A stretch of 64,000 nucleotides of DNA, from the NCBI RefSeq assembly GCF_034702125.1, contig NC_085880.1, positions 46,364,722-46,428,721 of the forward strand. The letters are read 5' to 3'. A program made the translations under genes and the position numbers. The notes under the pieces are model-generated. The model ran no database searches, was not told the origin of the DNA, and worked only from the letters and a program-made list of their open reading frames with translations. Source of the DNA: Engraulis encrasicolus. Lineage: Eukaryota > Chordata > Actinopteri > Clupeiformes > Engraulidae. Below, piece after piece: positions 10,600-22,873 of the stretch (positions within the stretch are counted from its first letter, which is position 1; each line of letters begins with the position of its first letter).

Positions 10600-11131
10600 A
10601 TTTACAGAAAAAGGGTGAATTAGTTGTGCACTTAATAATGTGCATATTATTTACAATGGGACATAAAAAGCAACATACCCAGGATTTAAAAATGGAAATC
10701 AGTAGTCAAACAGTATTAAGAAAAGAAATGCAAGATATTCTTGATTGTGAAATGGTAACCGGTAGTCAAATACTGTAGATACAAAGTAAAAAAAAAAAAA
10801 AAACATTTCTGACAAGTGACAATGTTACATACAATGTGCTTTAAAGTGACTGGGTTGGAACTGGCTGGTTCAATTGAGTTTAAACATGTTTAACAAGTCC
10901 AGATGCTTGCAGTAAATACTGAACAATTGTGCTAAATAAGTGTAATTATACACGGCTGTTAGAAACAGTAACAGTCTAGACAATATTTTGACAAACTGAA
11001 TGCATGGTAAAGTGCAGAAAGGTAAGGGTGCAATTATGAGTCATCAAGTGTTAATGCTTAAATAAGTACTGCATAGATCTGAAGATACCTATAGGGACTT
11101 CACAAGACAAGAAACTACCAATGAGTGAGAT
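10600..11131. other. Gap between convergent helicase and transposase genes
   Basis: AT-rich sequence with one poly-A tract (10789-10803). I see no further gene; it probably serves as the 3' untranslated region of the minus-strand gene. Confidence 0.5.
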
Positions 11132-14100
11132 TTATTTTTTCAGTTTTCTCCACTCTTTCAGTTTGAGCATCATCCACTCCCACATTTCCTTTTTTTTCAT
11201 TTTGTGCAACAGATTGCTGTCAAATTTGGGGAAGGCCCGAAATTCCCTTCCGGGTATCTTTGACATGAGTTGACCCTCCCTGAAAACATTTATTAGAGTC
11301 AAGACATCCTGTGTCTGCAGCTCAGCACGATGGATGCCACTTGGCTTTTTGACTCCCAACTCATTATCCACGTTGTCCATCATCTCTTTCAAAACTCCGA
11401 TGGACTGGCTAACCCGGCTAGCAGACCTTTCTGACAGGTTTGGGCCCTGACCCTTCAAGAAAGACTTGAGGAAGTTGTTGAGGTGTTCTAAATGAAGGTC
11501 TAGGGGGATGTTGCCCCCATTCCCTCCCCTAGTGCTCCAAAACCTGTTCCAGGTCACGCTGTGTGACATCCGAGGGGTGAGACACGCATTCACCTGAAGT
11601 GTCAGGAGTAACGTACTGTACGCATAGTGGCTGTGCGCATGGACTTTGTAGAAGAGCAGAGCCACTTTGTACAGCCTCATCAGTCGTTCTCCGTCACCCT
11701 CTTTCACAGCATCCAGCATGTCCCAAAGGAGAAAGCTGAAGCTGAGACGCGCCAAGGTATGTTCCTGCTTGTGGTCTTTGTTGAGTGATGTACCAGGCAA
11801 TGTTTCGGGGGACACGTGTAAGTTGTGCTTTTTAAGCTCGTGATTGTCTCTGTATTTGGGATAGGTGTATACCTGCTGACAGCCTGGCGCTCGACAAGGG
11901 TACTGCGTTGCCTGAGTCGATGTCACATCTGCTTCGCCGAGACCAGTCATGGCCTCAACCACATCCCCAAGCAGGATGTACTTATCGACCACCTCAGCAG
12001 ATTTGGCATGCAACCATGTTCGCCTCGTGTATGTTGATCCTGATGCAATGTCCTCAGGAACAAACGATTCCGGGATTTCTAAGTCACATGGAAGAAAAAA
12101 CACAAACAAAAGCAAAGGTTTACATTCTTCCCTCTACCCAAACAGTTCAGTTTTAAAGCACTGCTGTCCCATTTCAAAACACCCTATTTATGTACCTTCG
12201 ATATCCTTCAGGCCAAAGTGCTCCATGGCAGCCGTCAGAAGCAGCGCAGTAGTGTCTGTGATGACAAAATGTTTGTATGCGTTGTAGGCAGACTTGGGAC
12301 CCTGTTTCGCATTGCTGCACCTGTGATACAAAGAAATGTTACCGTCACTCTTGGTGTTCGAACCAGCCACCACTATACACCAACAGAGAATACTTAAACC
12401 TCTGAGTCAAGAGACCAGGCAATCGACCCAGCGGTCAGAAGCGTTCTTTGAATAGGTGTGTGAGGATTTAATCACAAGCACACTCTCATACACTCACATA
12501 CAAATGTAAAAATGTGTTAGTAATCTCTCACACCACCTTTCATATTTCAAACAACACAAATATCACATTCTGAGAAAGTCTGTGAAAATACGAACCACAT
12601 TCCAGGGATGGGCTTTCATCATGACCCACCCCAGCTTAACGAATAAGAACAACTTCTCAGGAGTGGGCTTTCCATCATGACCCACTCCATTCCATTCCAT
12701 TAGAAAACTGCAGAAAACACCGTCAGCAAATAATAACATTAATAACAATAACAAAAATAAAATTAGCCAGCAACATCAAATTTATTTCTGTTGATTTCAA
12801 ATGCATTTCAGAATCTGAAAAATAAATAAATAGTAATTCATGTAGTGTCATATATTTATTCATCGTGTCACTACATTACATTTACATTACATTTGGCTGT
12901 AAACAAAGCAGCTTTACCTCAACTTTGTCATGTTGGCGCAGAGTGTCCCATGGTCCTTTGCAGATTTCTCACTGAAGAACACTTTATAATGGATCTGAGT
13001 TCACAAAAGGAAAAAAAGACACAAAAAAAAGAAACTAGTAAAACCAGGGACAGAGTAAAGATTGGTTTAATAAACTTACTCCCACAAAGGGCGTCCAGAT
13101 TCCAAGGCAAACATTTTGCAACTGTATTACAAATTTAAGGGAATACTGTGTTTTTAATAGCAGTACAACACACTTCAACTATGACCTACTGTCTTAAATT
13201 AAATAATGAATGAACTGAATATAACAGTTTCAGCAAACACACATCACAATGTGATACATTACTCACTTGAAATAGCATCCTAATGGCATGCCAGTCCTCA
13301 AACATGAACTCCATGCCATCAAATCGCTCCTCCATGGTTAGACCATTAGCATATGCCCACTGTAGGTTTCTGCTATTTGCTTCAGAGAGCCTGTCGCCTC
13401 CGACCAAAATGGTTGAAATTCCATCAGGCCGTTTTGGTACATACCTACAATTGAGACAGAAGAACTTGTTTTTATATTCTGCTCACATTTATAACACTGG
13501 AAAGAATTTTGTGACCCTGCTTCATGCTTACGTGTTCTGAAAGTGATGAAGTACTTCTGCCAAATCAGCCGATTTGTTTTCATCTTTGAAAAGCAGTCCT
13601 AATGGGTACTGTAAAAGAAAACAGAGTCACAATTACTTTCACTAAACTGACACTGTATGGTGTAGGTGTTTATGTAGTTGTTTATGTATTGTTTTAAGTT
13701 CTTACATCAGTGGAATGCTGCGCCATTTCTGCTGAATACTGATGCGGTATGTGTCGCACAACCACATTGGAGAATGGCTTGAATACAGACAGGTAACTTG
13801 ACAGGATTCGGCTGGTGAAAACAATGTACTCTCTTCGCATCTGCATTTGTTCATTCTTTCCAGGGAGTGACAAATTCAGGTCATAGTCCAGAAGATTTCC
13901 AATTGGTTTGTCATTAGCCAGGTGATAAATGGGGACACGGTCCTGGACAGCAATGTGATGTATCCAATGAATTGACTTGTTGCTGCGTAGGGTGGACTGG
14001 TGGTGTGAGCGCATGAAAAAGTCCAAATTGTCAAAAATGATAGAATAGGTATGTGGTGGAGTGGAGCATTTCTCCGCCAGCGACTGGGATATGATCGTCA

Positions 14101-17100
14101 CGTCGTCAGAACCCTGGTCCACGGCACTTCCTTCAGCCATCTCTGATGAGGTCCTCACCTCTTCATCAGATGTTGCCTGCTCCGTGACGTTTTCAGCCAG
14201 CTCAGATGTGATCCCTTCCCCTGATGTGGCCTGGTCTGTGGCACAGCTTTCAGCCAATTCTCCTTTAATACATTAAAGACATGTACACATAAGACAACAT
14301 AACCCCATACATGTCATGTACATGGCGCTGTGTGTGTGTGTGTGTGTGTTACTTCTCACCTGACAAATGAAGGTCTTCCATGCTACGGAACACATCACTG
14401 GCTATCATCTCGTCCTCCGTCCAGGGATCTATGGAGGTTTCGTCCTGCTCTTGACTGACAGGCTGACAGCCAGCTTCCATCGCCAGGAATTCCTCATTTT
14501 GTCTCTTCAATGTCATAAGACCAGATCCACACATACTCGCCAATTCCTTTTGCTTTCCAATAGCACTCTTGTATGTTGTTGTGATGGCAAATTTGCTGAG
14601 CCTTTCGAAGGCTGCTTTCTTTGCACCCCCATATTGAAGAATGCAGTTGACGTAGTGAGCAAACCCAGACAGGCGGTTTTCTCTACCTCTTAAGGCAATC
14701 GCAGCAGCAGCGCAGGTGACAAAACGTGAGTGCTTTGTGATGGTTGTGAGGATGGACAAGATGAGTGGGGAGAGGCGCTGCAGGTCTGACTCCAGGCTGC
14801 TAAAGGAGAAAGAACTCAAATCTTCTGGTGAAGACCTCCACAACATGCATTTCTTGCTAGGGTCGCAGAGTGCTCTGGATTCACTTTCAATGACTGTAAG
14901 GATGCTGGCCTGCACTTCCTGTGAAAGCTCCTCGTGCTTCATAATTAGTTTGGCCGCTGCTTTCCATTTTTTGTTCATGATATGTTTCACCAACAAAGCT
15001 TTCTCAGGGTTGTGCCCCTCTTGATCAGAAATGACCTGAAAAAGTAAAAGAAGTCGGAAATATCCATATTAAAGTAGATTATCATTGGTTTATCATTGTT
15101 TGATTAATAATACATAGTCTTCAATGTAGGACGACAACATTGAAATTGTTCAAGAGGCATAGGACAACCATTGATGTATAAGGGGGCAACATACAGCATC
15201 AGACCCTAGGTTATGTAAACTTTGATCAGGGTCATGTTGGTAGTTTGTGTTATGATGGAGTAAACACAGGGGAGTGCTGATAAATGTCATCAGACAGTCA
15301 ATAGTGAAAGGGTGCAATGAGTGAAAGGGTTTTTTTTTTTGTAATAATTTACATTCGATGATACTTATCAACACAGCAAAGCATAGGGCATAATTCTGTC
15401 AGGGTATGTAATCATATGAACACCACTGTGAAAAAAATGGTGTGAGTGAAACACACGAAAAAGAACTGTGAATGATTACACAAAACCTTTTTCCCTCATT
15501 GCAATTGACTGGCTGATAGGGACCAGGTCAGGAAAGTTGGGGGCTGCTGTTCAGAATCGTGTCTCCTGGTCCAGATGAGCCATTTCAGCCCCTTCTGTGT
15601 TCATGTCGCCCATCCCCCCCGGTTGTTGGTGAACCCCCGCTCCCCCCCTCTACTGCCCTCCCTGCTACTGACCTACAGACTCTACCACTGACTTACAGAC
15701 TTGGTAATTTTCCGTCAACCCACAAGTGTGTGGTTGGGCAGTGATAGGCCCAGCAACCCAGACCCCCGTCTCCAGAGGCTCAGCACCCTGCTGTGATCTG
15801 TGCAGCAGCATCTCACCCTCAACCGGGGGTAGGGGCTGACTACCAAGAAGCAGTGTTGTATAAAGTACTGAAATCTCATATTCATGTAAAACTATGGGTA
15901 CCCCTCCAAAAATGACTTTGGTAAAAGTAAAAGTCACTGACTGAAATGTTACTTAAGTAAAAGTCTTAAAGTATCTGAAACTTATTGTATGTATGTGAGG
16001 TACTGTCAAAAATAATGTAATTAAGTAATGTAATGAAAAGTACAATGCAGTTTGAAAGACTTTTTTCTATTTGGGTAAAATTTCAAAAATTCAAAAACAT
16101 TTAAAAATGTACACACAACCAATTTCAGTCTAAATTTAGGAAAGGTTTCGACAGAAAATAAACTCAACTTCCTATGCGTGCTGACCTAAGCCCAGAGCCC
16201 ATGCATCATGTCCTGACTTTGTTGCAGTATGGTCAAAACTCTTTTTTTCAATATATACACACACTTGGGAAAAGTGTTAAGTATTCAAAAACATACTTAA
16301 GTACAGTAGTGAAGTATTTTTCCTACTATACAATGTGACATGAACACAGGAGGAGCTGAAATGTCAGGCTAATCTGGTCCAGGAGGCAGAATTCTGAACA
16401 TCCACTGTATCATTACTTTTCACAATGCTAAATGCCATGAAGACCAAGCAACAGTTCCAAAGTTATCTAATAGGCATGGCAAATAGGCATGAGAGACACG
16501 CTGAGGACTAGCTGTAGGTTGTAGCTTTAGGGCGTATTTACATCAGAGACCGTTTAGGTGGGAGGTAGATGGACACCAACTGAGATCGCTCCCCGGACGT
16601 GTAGTCCCAGGTGTTTCTATCACTCCCAGACGTGTAGTCCCACCCGATTATATTTCACGTATTATCATACACTGCCACATACAAGCAATTTAGGACCTAA
16701 ACCGTCTCTGTTTACACTCCTATGCTATCATTAAGTTTCAGATCAAGCGATGCAGATTTCAGCACGATATAATGGTCATTTTGGAGGCTACAGACTAGAG
16801 TAAGGAGAACGGTCGTCTAATGACAATGTTGTCCCTGGAATATCCTAACTGATGGGCAACATCTATAGGTCTAATGAAAAGCAAATTGAATATCTCCACC
16901 GTTACTGCACGATAAACAAATGTCAAAATGCAAACATACCTGGGCGATGTTGACACGAACGGCAGCCCCTTTTCCCGGACTTGCTGGTTTATCACAGAAC
17001 TTTTTCAATGCCCTCGGTGTTTTGGATGGAGTCGGCTCGCGGTCACGTTTCTGTGTAGAACCAGAGGTATCTGAAGTCGTGGTGGATGCTCCCTCCTCCT

Positions 17101-17338
17101 GCACCCATCTTCGGAACACCGGCAGGTCCTGTTCCATTCTCGTTAGTAACCGCACACAAGGCCTACAAATTCTGTTCGATTTTGTCTGTGTTTTCAACAC
17201 CGACACGCCAACCTGCATTAATCTGTCAGCAATGGTTTGTTTTTCTTTCTGGCTGTCAAAGATAAGTGCTGAATTAGAAATCACGCCAGATATTCGCATA
17301 TTTTTGTTGCAAAAACGGCAACAATCATTCACTTCCAT
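11132..17338 (-). CDS. DUF6589-type transposase-like protein of the Academ-like transposon (8 exons)
   Basis: Minus-strand exons 17338-16940, 15035-14360, 14262-13706, 13608-13532, 13444-13267, 12994-12918, 12320-12196 and 12078-11132 all have GT/AG borders and join in frame: 3036 nt, 1011 aa, no internal stop. Residues 1-61 hold a CxxC-type cluster (C6/C7, C10, C58, C61). Residues 134-358 are helical. Residues 361-425 are an acidic, repeat-like Ser/Glu linker. Then comes the conserved core: FDNLDFF (D436), SIHWIHHIAVQDRVPI, VGGDRLSEANSRN (D587), DHGTLCANMTKL and SNAKQGPKSAYNAYKHF. A C2H2 finger (C758, C763, H776, H781) follows. The two Asp motifs are candidates for part of a catalytic DDE triad (inference). 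The ATG at 17338 is chosen because the frame just upstream has only a GTG. Its length and its helicase neighbour fit Academ transposases. Confidence 0.85.
14331..14350. repeat. Short (TG)n tract next to transposase exon 2 donor
   Basis: About ten TG units directly abut the donor site region of exon 2 (minus strand CAG|GTGAG at 14360). Confidence 0.8.
15549..16400. mobile_element. Foldback/MITE in transposase intron 1
   Basis: About 60 bases at 15549-15608 (gttcagaatcgtgtctcctgg...) are the imperfect reverse complement of 16337-16400 (...ccaggaggcagaattctgaac). The interior 15850-16330 is the familiar fish hAT-type repeat with 'taaagtact...aagtaaaagtcac' at one side and 'acttaagtacagtagtgaagta' at the other. 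It has no coding capacity. It lies within the 1.9-kb intron between transposase exons 1 and 2 and does not disturb splice sites. Confidence 0.6.
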
Positions 17339-17659
17339 GTTCACGTAGTTCGCGTGCAGTCTCTACAATAGCAGATTGGAGTGCTAGTTGGTAAATCTTT
17401 CCTCTCACTCTGACATTAGCCCGTAGAGAATACGCTCGCTGGCCTGGCATTCGTTCTATTTCCTACTGCCTACACTCTACCATGTACTTCCTGTCGCGCT
17501 GCAATGCGTAATCATTCCTCATCACTCTGGTTGGTTGTTCGCCATCCTATTGCGTTGCATTGAGTGCAGAGGAAACCGTTGATCCCGCCCACACTGATTC
17601 TCAGCGACCCCAGACCCCGGCACAGCTTTGCTGTAGGGGTTTTTGGCGCGGCCAGGCTA

Positions 17660-17668
17660 CCATTTCGG
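17660..17668. repeat. Right 9-bp target duplication of the Academ-like element
   Basis: An exact copy of CCATTTCGG lies directly after the inverted end AGGCTA. The flank beyond it (ggcgctcc...ctaggcgaccgcctag) looks like another interspersed repeat, so the element may have landed in an older repeat. Confidence 0.65.
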
Positions 17669-17751
17669 CGCTCCTTCTTCACATGGCGCTCTAGGCGACC
17701 GCCTAGCCGGCCTATGCTTAAAACTGGCCCTGCTGCCTGCCCTCCCCTCTC

Positions 17752-17805
<54 letters not shown>
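17752..17805. repeat. (AC)n microsatellite
   Basis: About 26 uninterrupted AC units. Confidence 0.97.
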
Positions 17806-17806
<1 letters not shown>

Positions 17807-17839
17807 CGGCCAAGTCGTGCCTGCCCTCTCCTCTCAACC

Positions 17840-17858
17840 CACAGACACACACACACGT

Positions 17859-17943
<85 letters not shown>
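17840..17943. repeat. (AC)n microsatellite
   Basis: About 50 AC units with a short imperfect head (acgtacacgc). Confidence 0.97.
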
Positions 17944-17945
<2 letters not shown>

Positions 17946-18302
17946 GCCAAGTCTTGTCTGGCCTGCCTGCCTTGCTGCCCTCGCCACCACACACAAACAC
18001 AACACACACCCACACACACATTCACAAATAAAATAAATAACACTTATTAAGATTGAAATCAATATCTTTATCTAGTTAGCATGAGGTCCAAGGTCAGTGA
18101 TGTATCCAAAAGGATTGAAATGGCCGCAATGCAGAGAAAGACCTGTGGTGTGACATCATGTCCTGCGGTGTGGCATGCTTATGCAATATTATGCAATGCA
18201 ATGTTATGCAATGTAGGTGAAATTTCACAGACCACTAACAGTTCTAAACAGTTCATTCTTTACAGAATATAATTCCATCTGGTTTTTTTTTCAAGAATTG
18301 GA

Positions 18303-18467
<165 letters not shown>

Positions 18468-21400
18468 CTATACTCCAGAATGAATTCGCCGATGCTTGAT
18501 GAGATGACTTTTCTGTATAAAGCCTTTTCCACATATTTTACACTGGTGAGGCTTTTCCCCAGTATGGATTATCTGGTGTGTGATGAGGCCACTTTTACAT
18601 GCAAAACCTTTTCCACATGTAGCACACTGGTAACGCCATTCCCCAGTATGTGTTCTCTGATGCTGGATGAGACCATTTTTCTGTTTAAAGAAATTTCCAC
18701 ATGTAGTACACTGAAAAGGCCTTTCTCCAGTATGGATTTTCTTATGGATAATTAGGGAACTTTTATGTTTAAATCCTTCACCACATGTAGGACACTGGTA
18801 AGGCCTTTCTCCACTATGGATTCTCTTGTGGATTTTTAGGGCACATTTCTGTATAAATCCTTTACCACATGTAGTACACTGAAAAGGCCTTTCTCCAGTA
18901 TGGATTCTCTTGTGTATATTAAAGGCACTTTTATGTTTAAAGCATTTTCCACATGTAGTGCACTGGTAAGGCCTTTCTCCAGTATGGATTCTCGTATGGA
19001 CGATTAGGACCCTTTTCTCTCTAAAGCCTTTTCCACATGTGGCACACTGGTGTTTGTCTGTGTTATTATGAGCTGCCTGGTGTTCATCTGAGAAAAGAAA
19101 AAGAAGAAACAAAAACAAAACAATTAAGTTTTGACTTCACAACTGATGAATTGCAGAATTCATAATTTTCAGACATTGTAAATTGTTAAGTGTAGTCTAA
19201 TGGACATTCCTTCAAATGTTTTCATAATGTTTCCAACCATTCGCAACCTATGCATTGACATTTTAAACGCAATATTTTTTAAAGTAATATAATGAGGTAC
19301 ACACAAGGCTTTCTTAATATAATAAATATTAAAGTTTAAAAAAGTTACAAAAAAGTACATAAGGACATAACATTTGGCGCAACAGCTGTTTTGGGCCTAT
19401 CCCATTTTTAATGTCATAATCTGTAGATATCTTTGGGTTATTCTCCCAGAAACGCACATTTCTTGCAGATACTTTGTTGATTTAAATGTGTACAAGCCAA
19501 AGCAATTATAATATCAGTCACATTGATGTATTATTATTGAGGTTAATGTTAAAAGGAATATGATACATGACTTGGTTATCTTATTTGTAGGCACCCCCCC
19601 ACCCCCAAGGGCCACTGGTGGCCCACCACCTAATAAACATCATGTACGTATATAACTTAAGATGGGTGGTGCTTGAAAATAGAATGGTTGCACAATGAAG
19701 TTATATTAATGTTTCACATAGTCCAGGGGTACTTAATTAAAAGTCCCAGAGGGCCAGTTTTTCCAAATTCCCCCCAATAAAGGGCCAACACGAGAAGCAT
19801 TGCTGACTGCTAACTAGTGCTATTCCTAAAAAACGAACTATTTTATGAACATTGCATGCTTTTAAACAGCCCTCAAATAGTTTGTGTTGAATCCTAAATT
19901 AAAACCACAAACAAAGTTTTAAATCAACATCAAGAGTTATTATTGACTGTTGCATAAGATCAACACAGCATGTGCCGTTTTCTTGTTGACAAAAAGGGAT
20001 GTCGTCACAGCCCCTTCCTAGAAAATCTGTGTGTCCTCTCCTCCCTGCGTCCACTACACTTGTAACTTCTCATTATGAATATCAGAGCTGTCATACGTAG
20101 GCAAACGTTCTAGCTTTGTTTAAAAAGTGTTATCCCCAGGCTTATTGGTTTTCTCACGAAGACATGAATCTTTATTAATGTAGTAGTCTGCATATAGGCT
20201 AGGTTATCAGATAATGTCATTTAGCCTAAAAAATGCCAAGGAGACCAAGGCACAATCCCACACTTCTCCAGGAAAATGTAGCCCTGCCGTATGAGGCACA
20301 TTTTCTCCCCTCCTGTCACTGGAAACTAAATATCTGCTTTGTGTGTGTGTTTTGTGCATAGGCCAATTGATGATTTTTTTGTTGTCATTATGTTATATGT
20401 TATCGATTGACAGCACTAGAGAAAACCAACAAGCCAGAAGATAACACTTTTCAAACAAAAACTGCTTATTAGGACTTTGTTTATGCAGCTCTCACATGCA
20501 CAATGAGAATCAGATGCAATAATATCATGGACCCAGCAAAGTGGAGGACACCTCAGGTTTTGTTAACAAGAACATTACACATTTGATGCAATGTTGATTA
20601 AATGCAGCAGCCAATAATAAATTGTCAAGTTGCTCATAACATTTTTTGCAGTCTTACGAGGGGCTTAGGATTGCAAATGAACTATTTGGGGACTGTTTAA
20701 AAGTGTGAAAAGTTCATCAAGCAATTCGCTTTTAAGGACCACTAGTTAGCTGCCAGCAGAGCTCAAACATTTGTGCCTTCATTTGTGTAAGCAACTAGCT
20801 AGGCTATTGCTAAACCAATTCGAAGTCCTAACACACTGTTTGCAATCAAATGTGGACCATTACTTTAAAAAACGAGGCAATTTTGTAAGTAATGTATTTA
20901 CTGGCTCTGATACCGTCGTTCCCTTGTGGTCTACCTCACAACCTCTGATGCCACCCTTGTAGTCACTTCTGTCTGGAGCCTGCAGTGTCTGGCAAATAGG
21001 GAGAAACTGACTGAGGGGGTGGGGCACGGAACGCTTCTTCCTAGCGTCTGGGCGCAATTTCAAAGTCGACAACACGATCGGACCAAAACATTTTTTTTTT
21101 TTTCATTTTCATAATTATTCGGGGGCCACACATAGATGCCCCACAGGCCATTTCGCTAATTGAGTAAGGGGAACATAGACTTTTCAGACGTAAGCTTAAC
21201 CTGCAATAGTGCGAATATTTAGAATGAATGAACACTGGCTGCATGTCTCAAAGACACCAGGCATTCTAAGCAATACACAATTCAAAGTAGAGGCACACAC
21301 ACCAACCATTTAGTTTTCCCAATGACACAGCTTAATATTTAAAGGTGCACTGTGTAATATTTACTGTCTTTCCAGAATTCATGCTGCCCATTCACAAATG

Positions 21401-22355
21401 TTACCTTTTTCACAAAGACACACAATCACACAATCAAATTGAAAGTATTCGTTATGACATGGAAATTTTCATTTCTCATATATGACAAGGAGGATTTTCT
21501 CCATTGTCCGCCATTTTGAATTTCTAGAAATAATCAATTGAGCCAGATTACACCACACTTTTGATTAAAATTTGTCATACATAAAATAATAAACAAACTG
21601 ATATAAATAAAAGAGAAATGTCTTCACTTAGATCTTCTTTGTGCTCTTTAATTAAGATAACAAATAAAAGAACACAAAGAGGATCTAAGTGGGGAGGACT
21701 TTTCCCCTTTATTTTATTACAGAATTTACAGAAATTTAAATTTATAGTTTCAAAACGTGCTGTACTTTAGCCATATCAGAAAATATTAATAAAAAAGATC
21801 ACATTTTGAAATAAGCATCACATTTGCAATACCCAATCTGGCCAACACACAGTGCACCTTTAAGGACGCTCTAGTTTTTAAGTTATGAAACTTACCTATT
21901 GGGGTCATGTCTGCATTTTGTTCCATTAGAGAAGACTCTGTTTTCCTTTTGATGTCCAGGGCTTCTTCTGTTTCCCTTTTCATATCCAGGACTTCTTCTT
22001 TCATGTTCAGTGTGTCAGTATCATTCTCTTCCTCTTTTGCTCCGTAAAAATACTCCGGGAGGAAATCATCAATGTTCTCTTCTTTAATGATCTTCAGAGA
22101 TATTCCTTGTTGTGATTGAGTTAATGGCTGAAAAGTAGAAGTGTTCTCATCACCACTAAATTGCATGAAATGAGACATCTCCTCTCCATATTCATGCGAC
22201 AAACGTGGTTCTTCTTTGAAAACTGGTGTCCACGTACGACTATCTTTCGTGTCTGCAGACAAATTCTCTGGTAGAAACTCATAGATTTCCTCTTCTTTTA
22301 TGTCATCCATGTTCATTGTGAGTTGTGATGAGCATCTATCAAGATTCTCATTCAT
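18468..22355 (-). CDS. C2H2 zinc-finger protein, 7 fingers, two coding exons
   Basis: Exon 22355-21896 and exon 19087-18468 join in frame (ATA G|GTAAGT; ttttctcag|AT GAA) to give 359 aa. The first ~155 residues are acidic with repeated IKEEE/VFKEEP/IIKEEN motifs, as in many teleost zinc-finger genes lacking KRAB. Seven tandem fingers follow of the form C-x2-C-x12-H-x3-H with TGERP linkers. This points to a sequence-specific DNA-binding nuclear regulator of the large fish zinc-finger expansion; the individual gene cannot be named. The frame stops right after the seventh finger (HSGV-stop), where a linker Lys codon would be expected. An ATG at 22355 is the first credible start; an upstream splice acceptor (tttgtctag) at 22367 hints at a 5' non-coding exon. 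Confidence 0.8.
19100..21338. other. Zinc-finger gene intron, repeat-rich
   Basis: Intronic DNA of the zinc-finger gene. Around 19723 'ccaggggtacttaattaaaagtcccagagggccag' looks like the start of a fish hAT-type repeat, with a possible opposite end near 21120 (gggggccacacatag). I see no other gene. Confidence 0.4.
21339..21863. mobile_element. MITE, AAAGGTGCACTGTG family, copy 1
   Basis: The ends ttaaaggtgcactgtgt and acacacagtgcacctttaa are inverted copies. The interior shares long stretches (ccagaattcatgctgcccattcac, ttttctc...gtccgc.attttgaattt) with 28616-28987, a second, more diverged copy. It has no coding capacity. It lies in the zinc-finger gene intron and ends 33 bases before the exon 1 donor site. 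Confidence 0.75.
21629..21694. repeat. Near-perfect hairpin inside the MITE
   Basis: cacttagatcttctttgtgc (21629 on) pairs with gcacaaagaggatctaagtg-like sequence ending at 21694, giving a stem of about 25 bp with a short loop. It is absent from the related MITE at 28616, so it may be a secondary insertion or internal duplication. Confidence 0.6.
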
Positions 22356-22370
22356 CCAGGTTCTAGACAA

Positions 22371-22873
22371 AGGGTCAGAGTTCTAGCCAGCAAAAGTACT
22401 TTTTGCAGATTCCCTCTTTTAACCAAATCTTCAACAGTTCTGACCTGATGGTACCAATTGCTGTTTTTTTTTTAGCCAAGTCTTCTGCAGTTCTGACCTG
22501 ATGGAAGGTAGCCAGGTGCTTTATCCCTGGGCCACTAGTAGAGGTGGAGCTGTAGACCACTCCCCTCGTTAGGTGACAAACTGTCTCACCCATCAAGGTG
22601 TAAATGGGAGAGTTGTTGTGGTTTCAGGATCCAGAGGGTGTTAACGGCTATGAATGTGGAAAGTCATTTCCATTCTAATCAAGGGTGCCCTGCTATCCAG
22701 TCTGAGTGTTGTATTTAACTGTTAGACTGCTGTAGTGGCTGTAGTGTGATCAATCCTTTCCACAGATTATACTGTATGGATTCTCTTTACTGTATGATTT
22801 TACGTTATGACAAACTTTCTCTAAGGTCCTTTCATACATCTCCCAATGTTCACAGCCTGTGATGCTGAATTAC
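22371..22873. other. Upstream of the zinc-finger gene
   Basis: This contains two near-copies of 'cttcaacagttctgacctgatgg' (about 22428 and 22484). No coding sequence is supported. It probably contains the 5' untranslated exon or promoter of the zinc-finger gene, but no clear core promoter is visible. Confidence 0.3.

Larger units (their letters stand above)
3857..17659. mobile_element. Academ-like (AcademH-type) autonomous DNA transposon with RecQ helicase and DUF6589-type transposase
   Basis: Seen: a 13.8-kb segment starts TAGCCTAG and ends with its inverted counterpart (CCAGGCTA), and is flanked by the same 9 bases CCATTTCGG (3848-3856 and 17660-17668). Just inside each end is a matching subterminal block, gggcgggatc, at about 3982 on the + strand and at about 17582-17592 on the - strand. 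Inside are two convergent spliced genes, a RecQ-type helicase and a ~1000-aa DUF6589-type protein, both open throughout. Known, from memory: Academ elements encode a transposase of about 1000 aa, and the AcademH lineage adds a superfamily-2 helicase. Inferred: this is a complete, possibly active member. The duplication could instead be 5 bp (ATTTC) with ends GGTAGCCT/AGGCTACC, because the bases overlap. Net of the nested insertions in helicase intron 2 the element is about 10.2 kb, and about 0.85 kb less if the MITE in transposase intron 1 is also removed. Confidence 0.75.
17669..18302. other. Repeat flank: fish interspersed repeat end plus AC microsatellites
   Basis: 17669-17735 carries 'ctaggcgaccgcctag...aaaactggccctgc', the end of a common fish repeat. 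Two (AC)n tracts follow. The 17944-18045 segment (gggccaagtcttgtctggcc...attcacaaataaaa) closely resembles 24025-24175, so a duplicated AC-containing repeat unit is shared between the two places. Confidence 0.5.

Noticed and set aside
12563..12720. Open minus-strand segment FLMEWNGVGHDGKPTPEKLF between transposase exons 6 and 7, with a fair acceptor
   Set aside because: Exon 6 joins exon 7 (12320) directly in frame to give a continuous conserved sequence (MTKLRCSNAKQGP). This segment ends in a stop and contains two near-copies of gggctttc.atcatgaccca, so it looks like intronic repeat.
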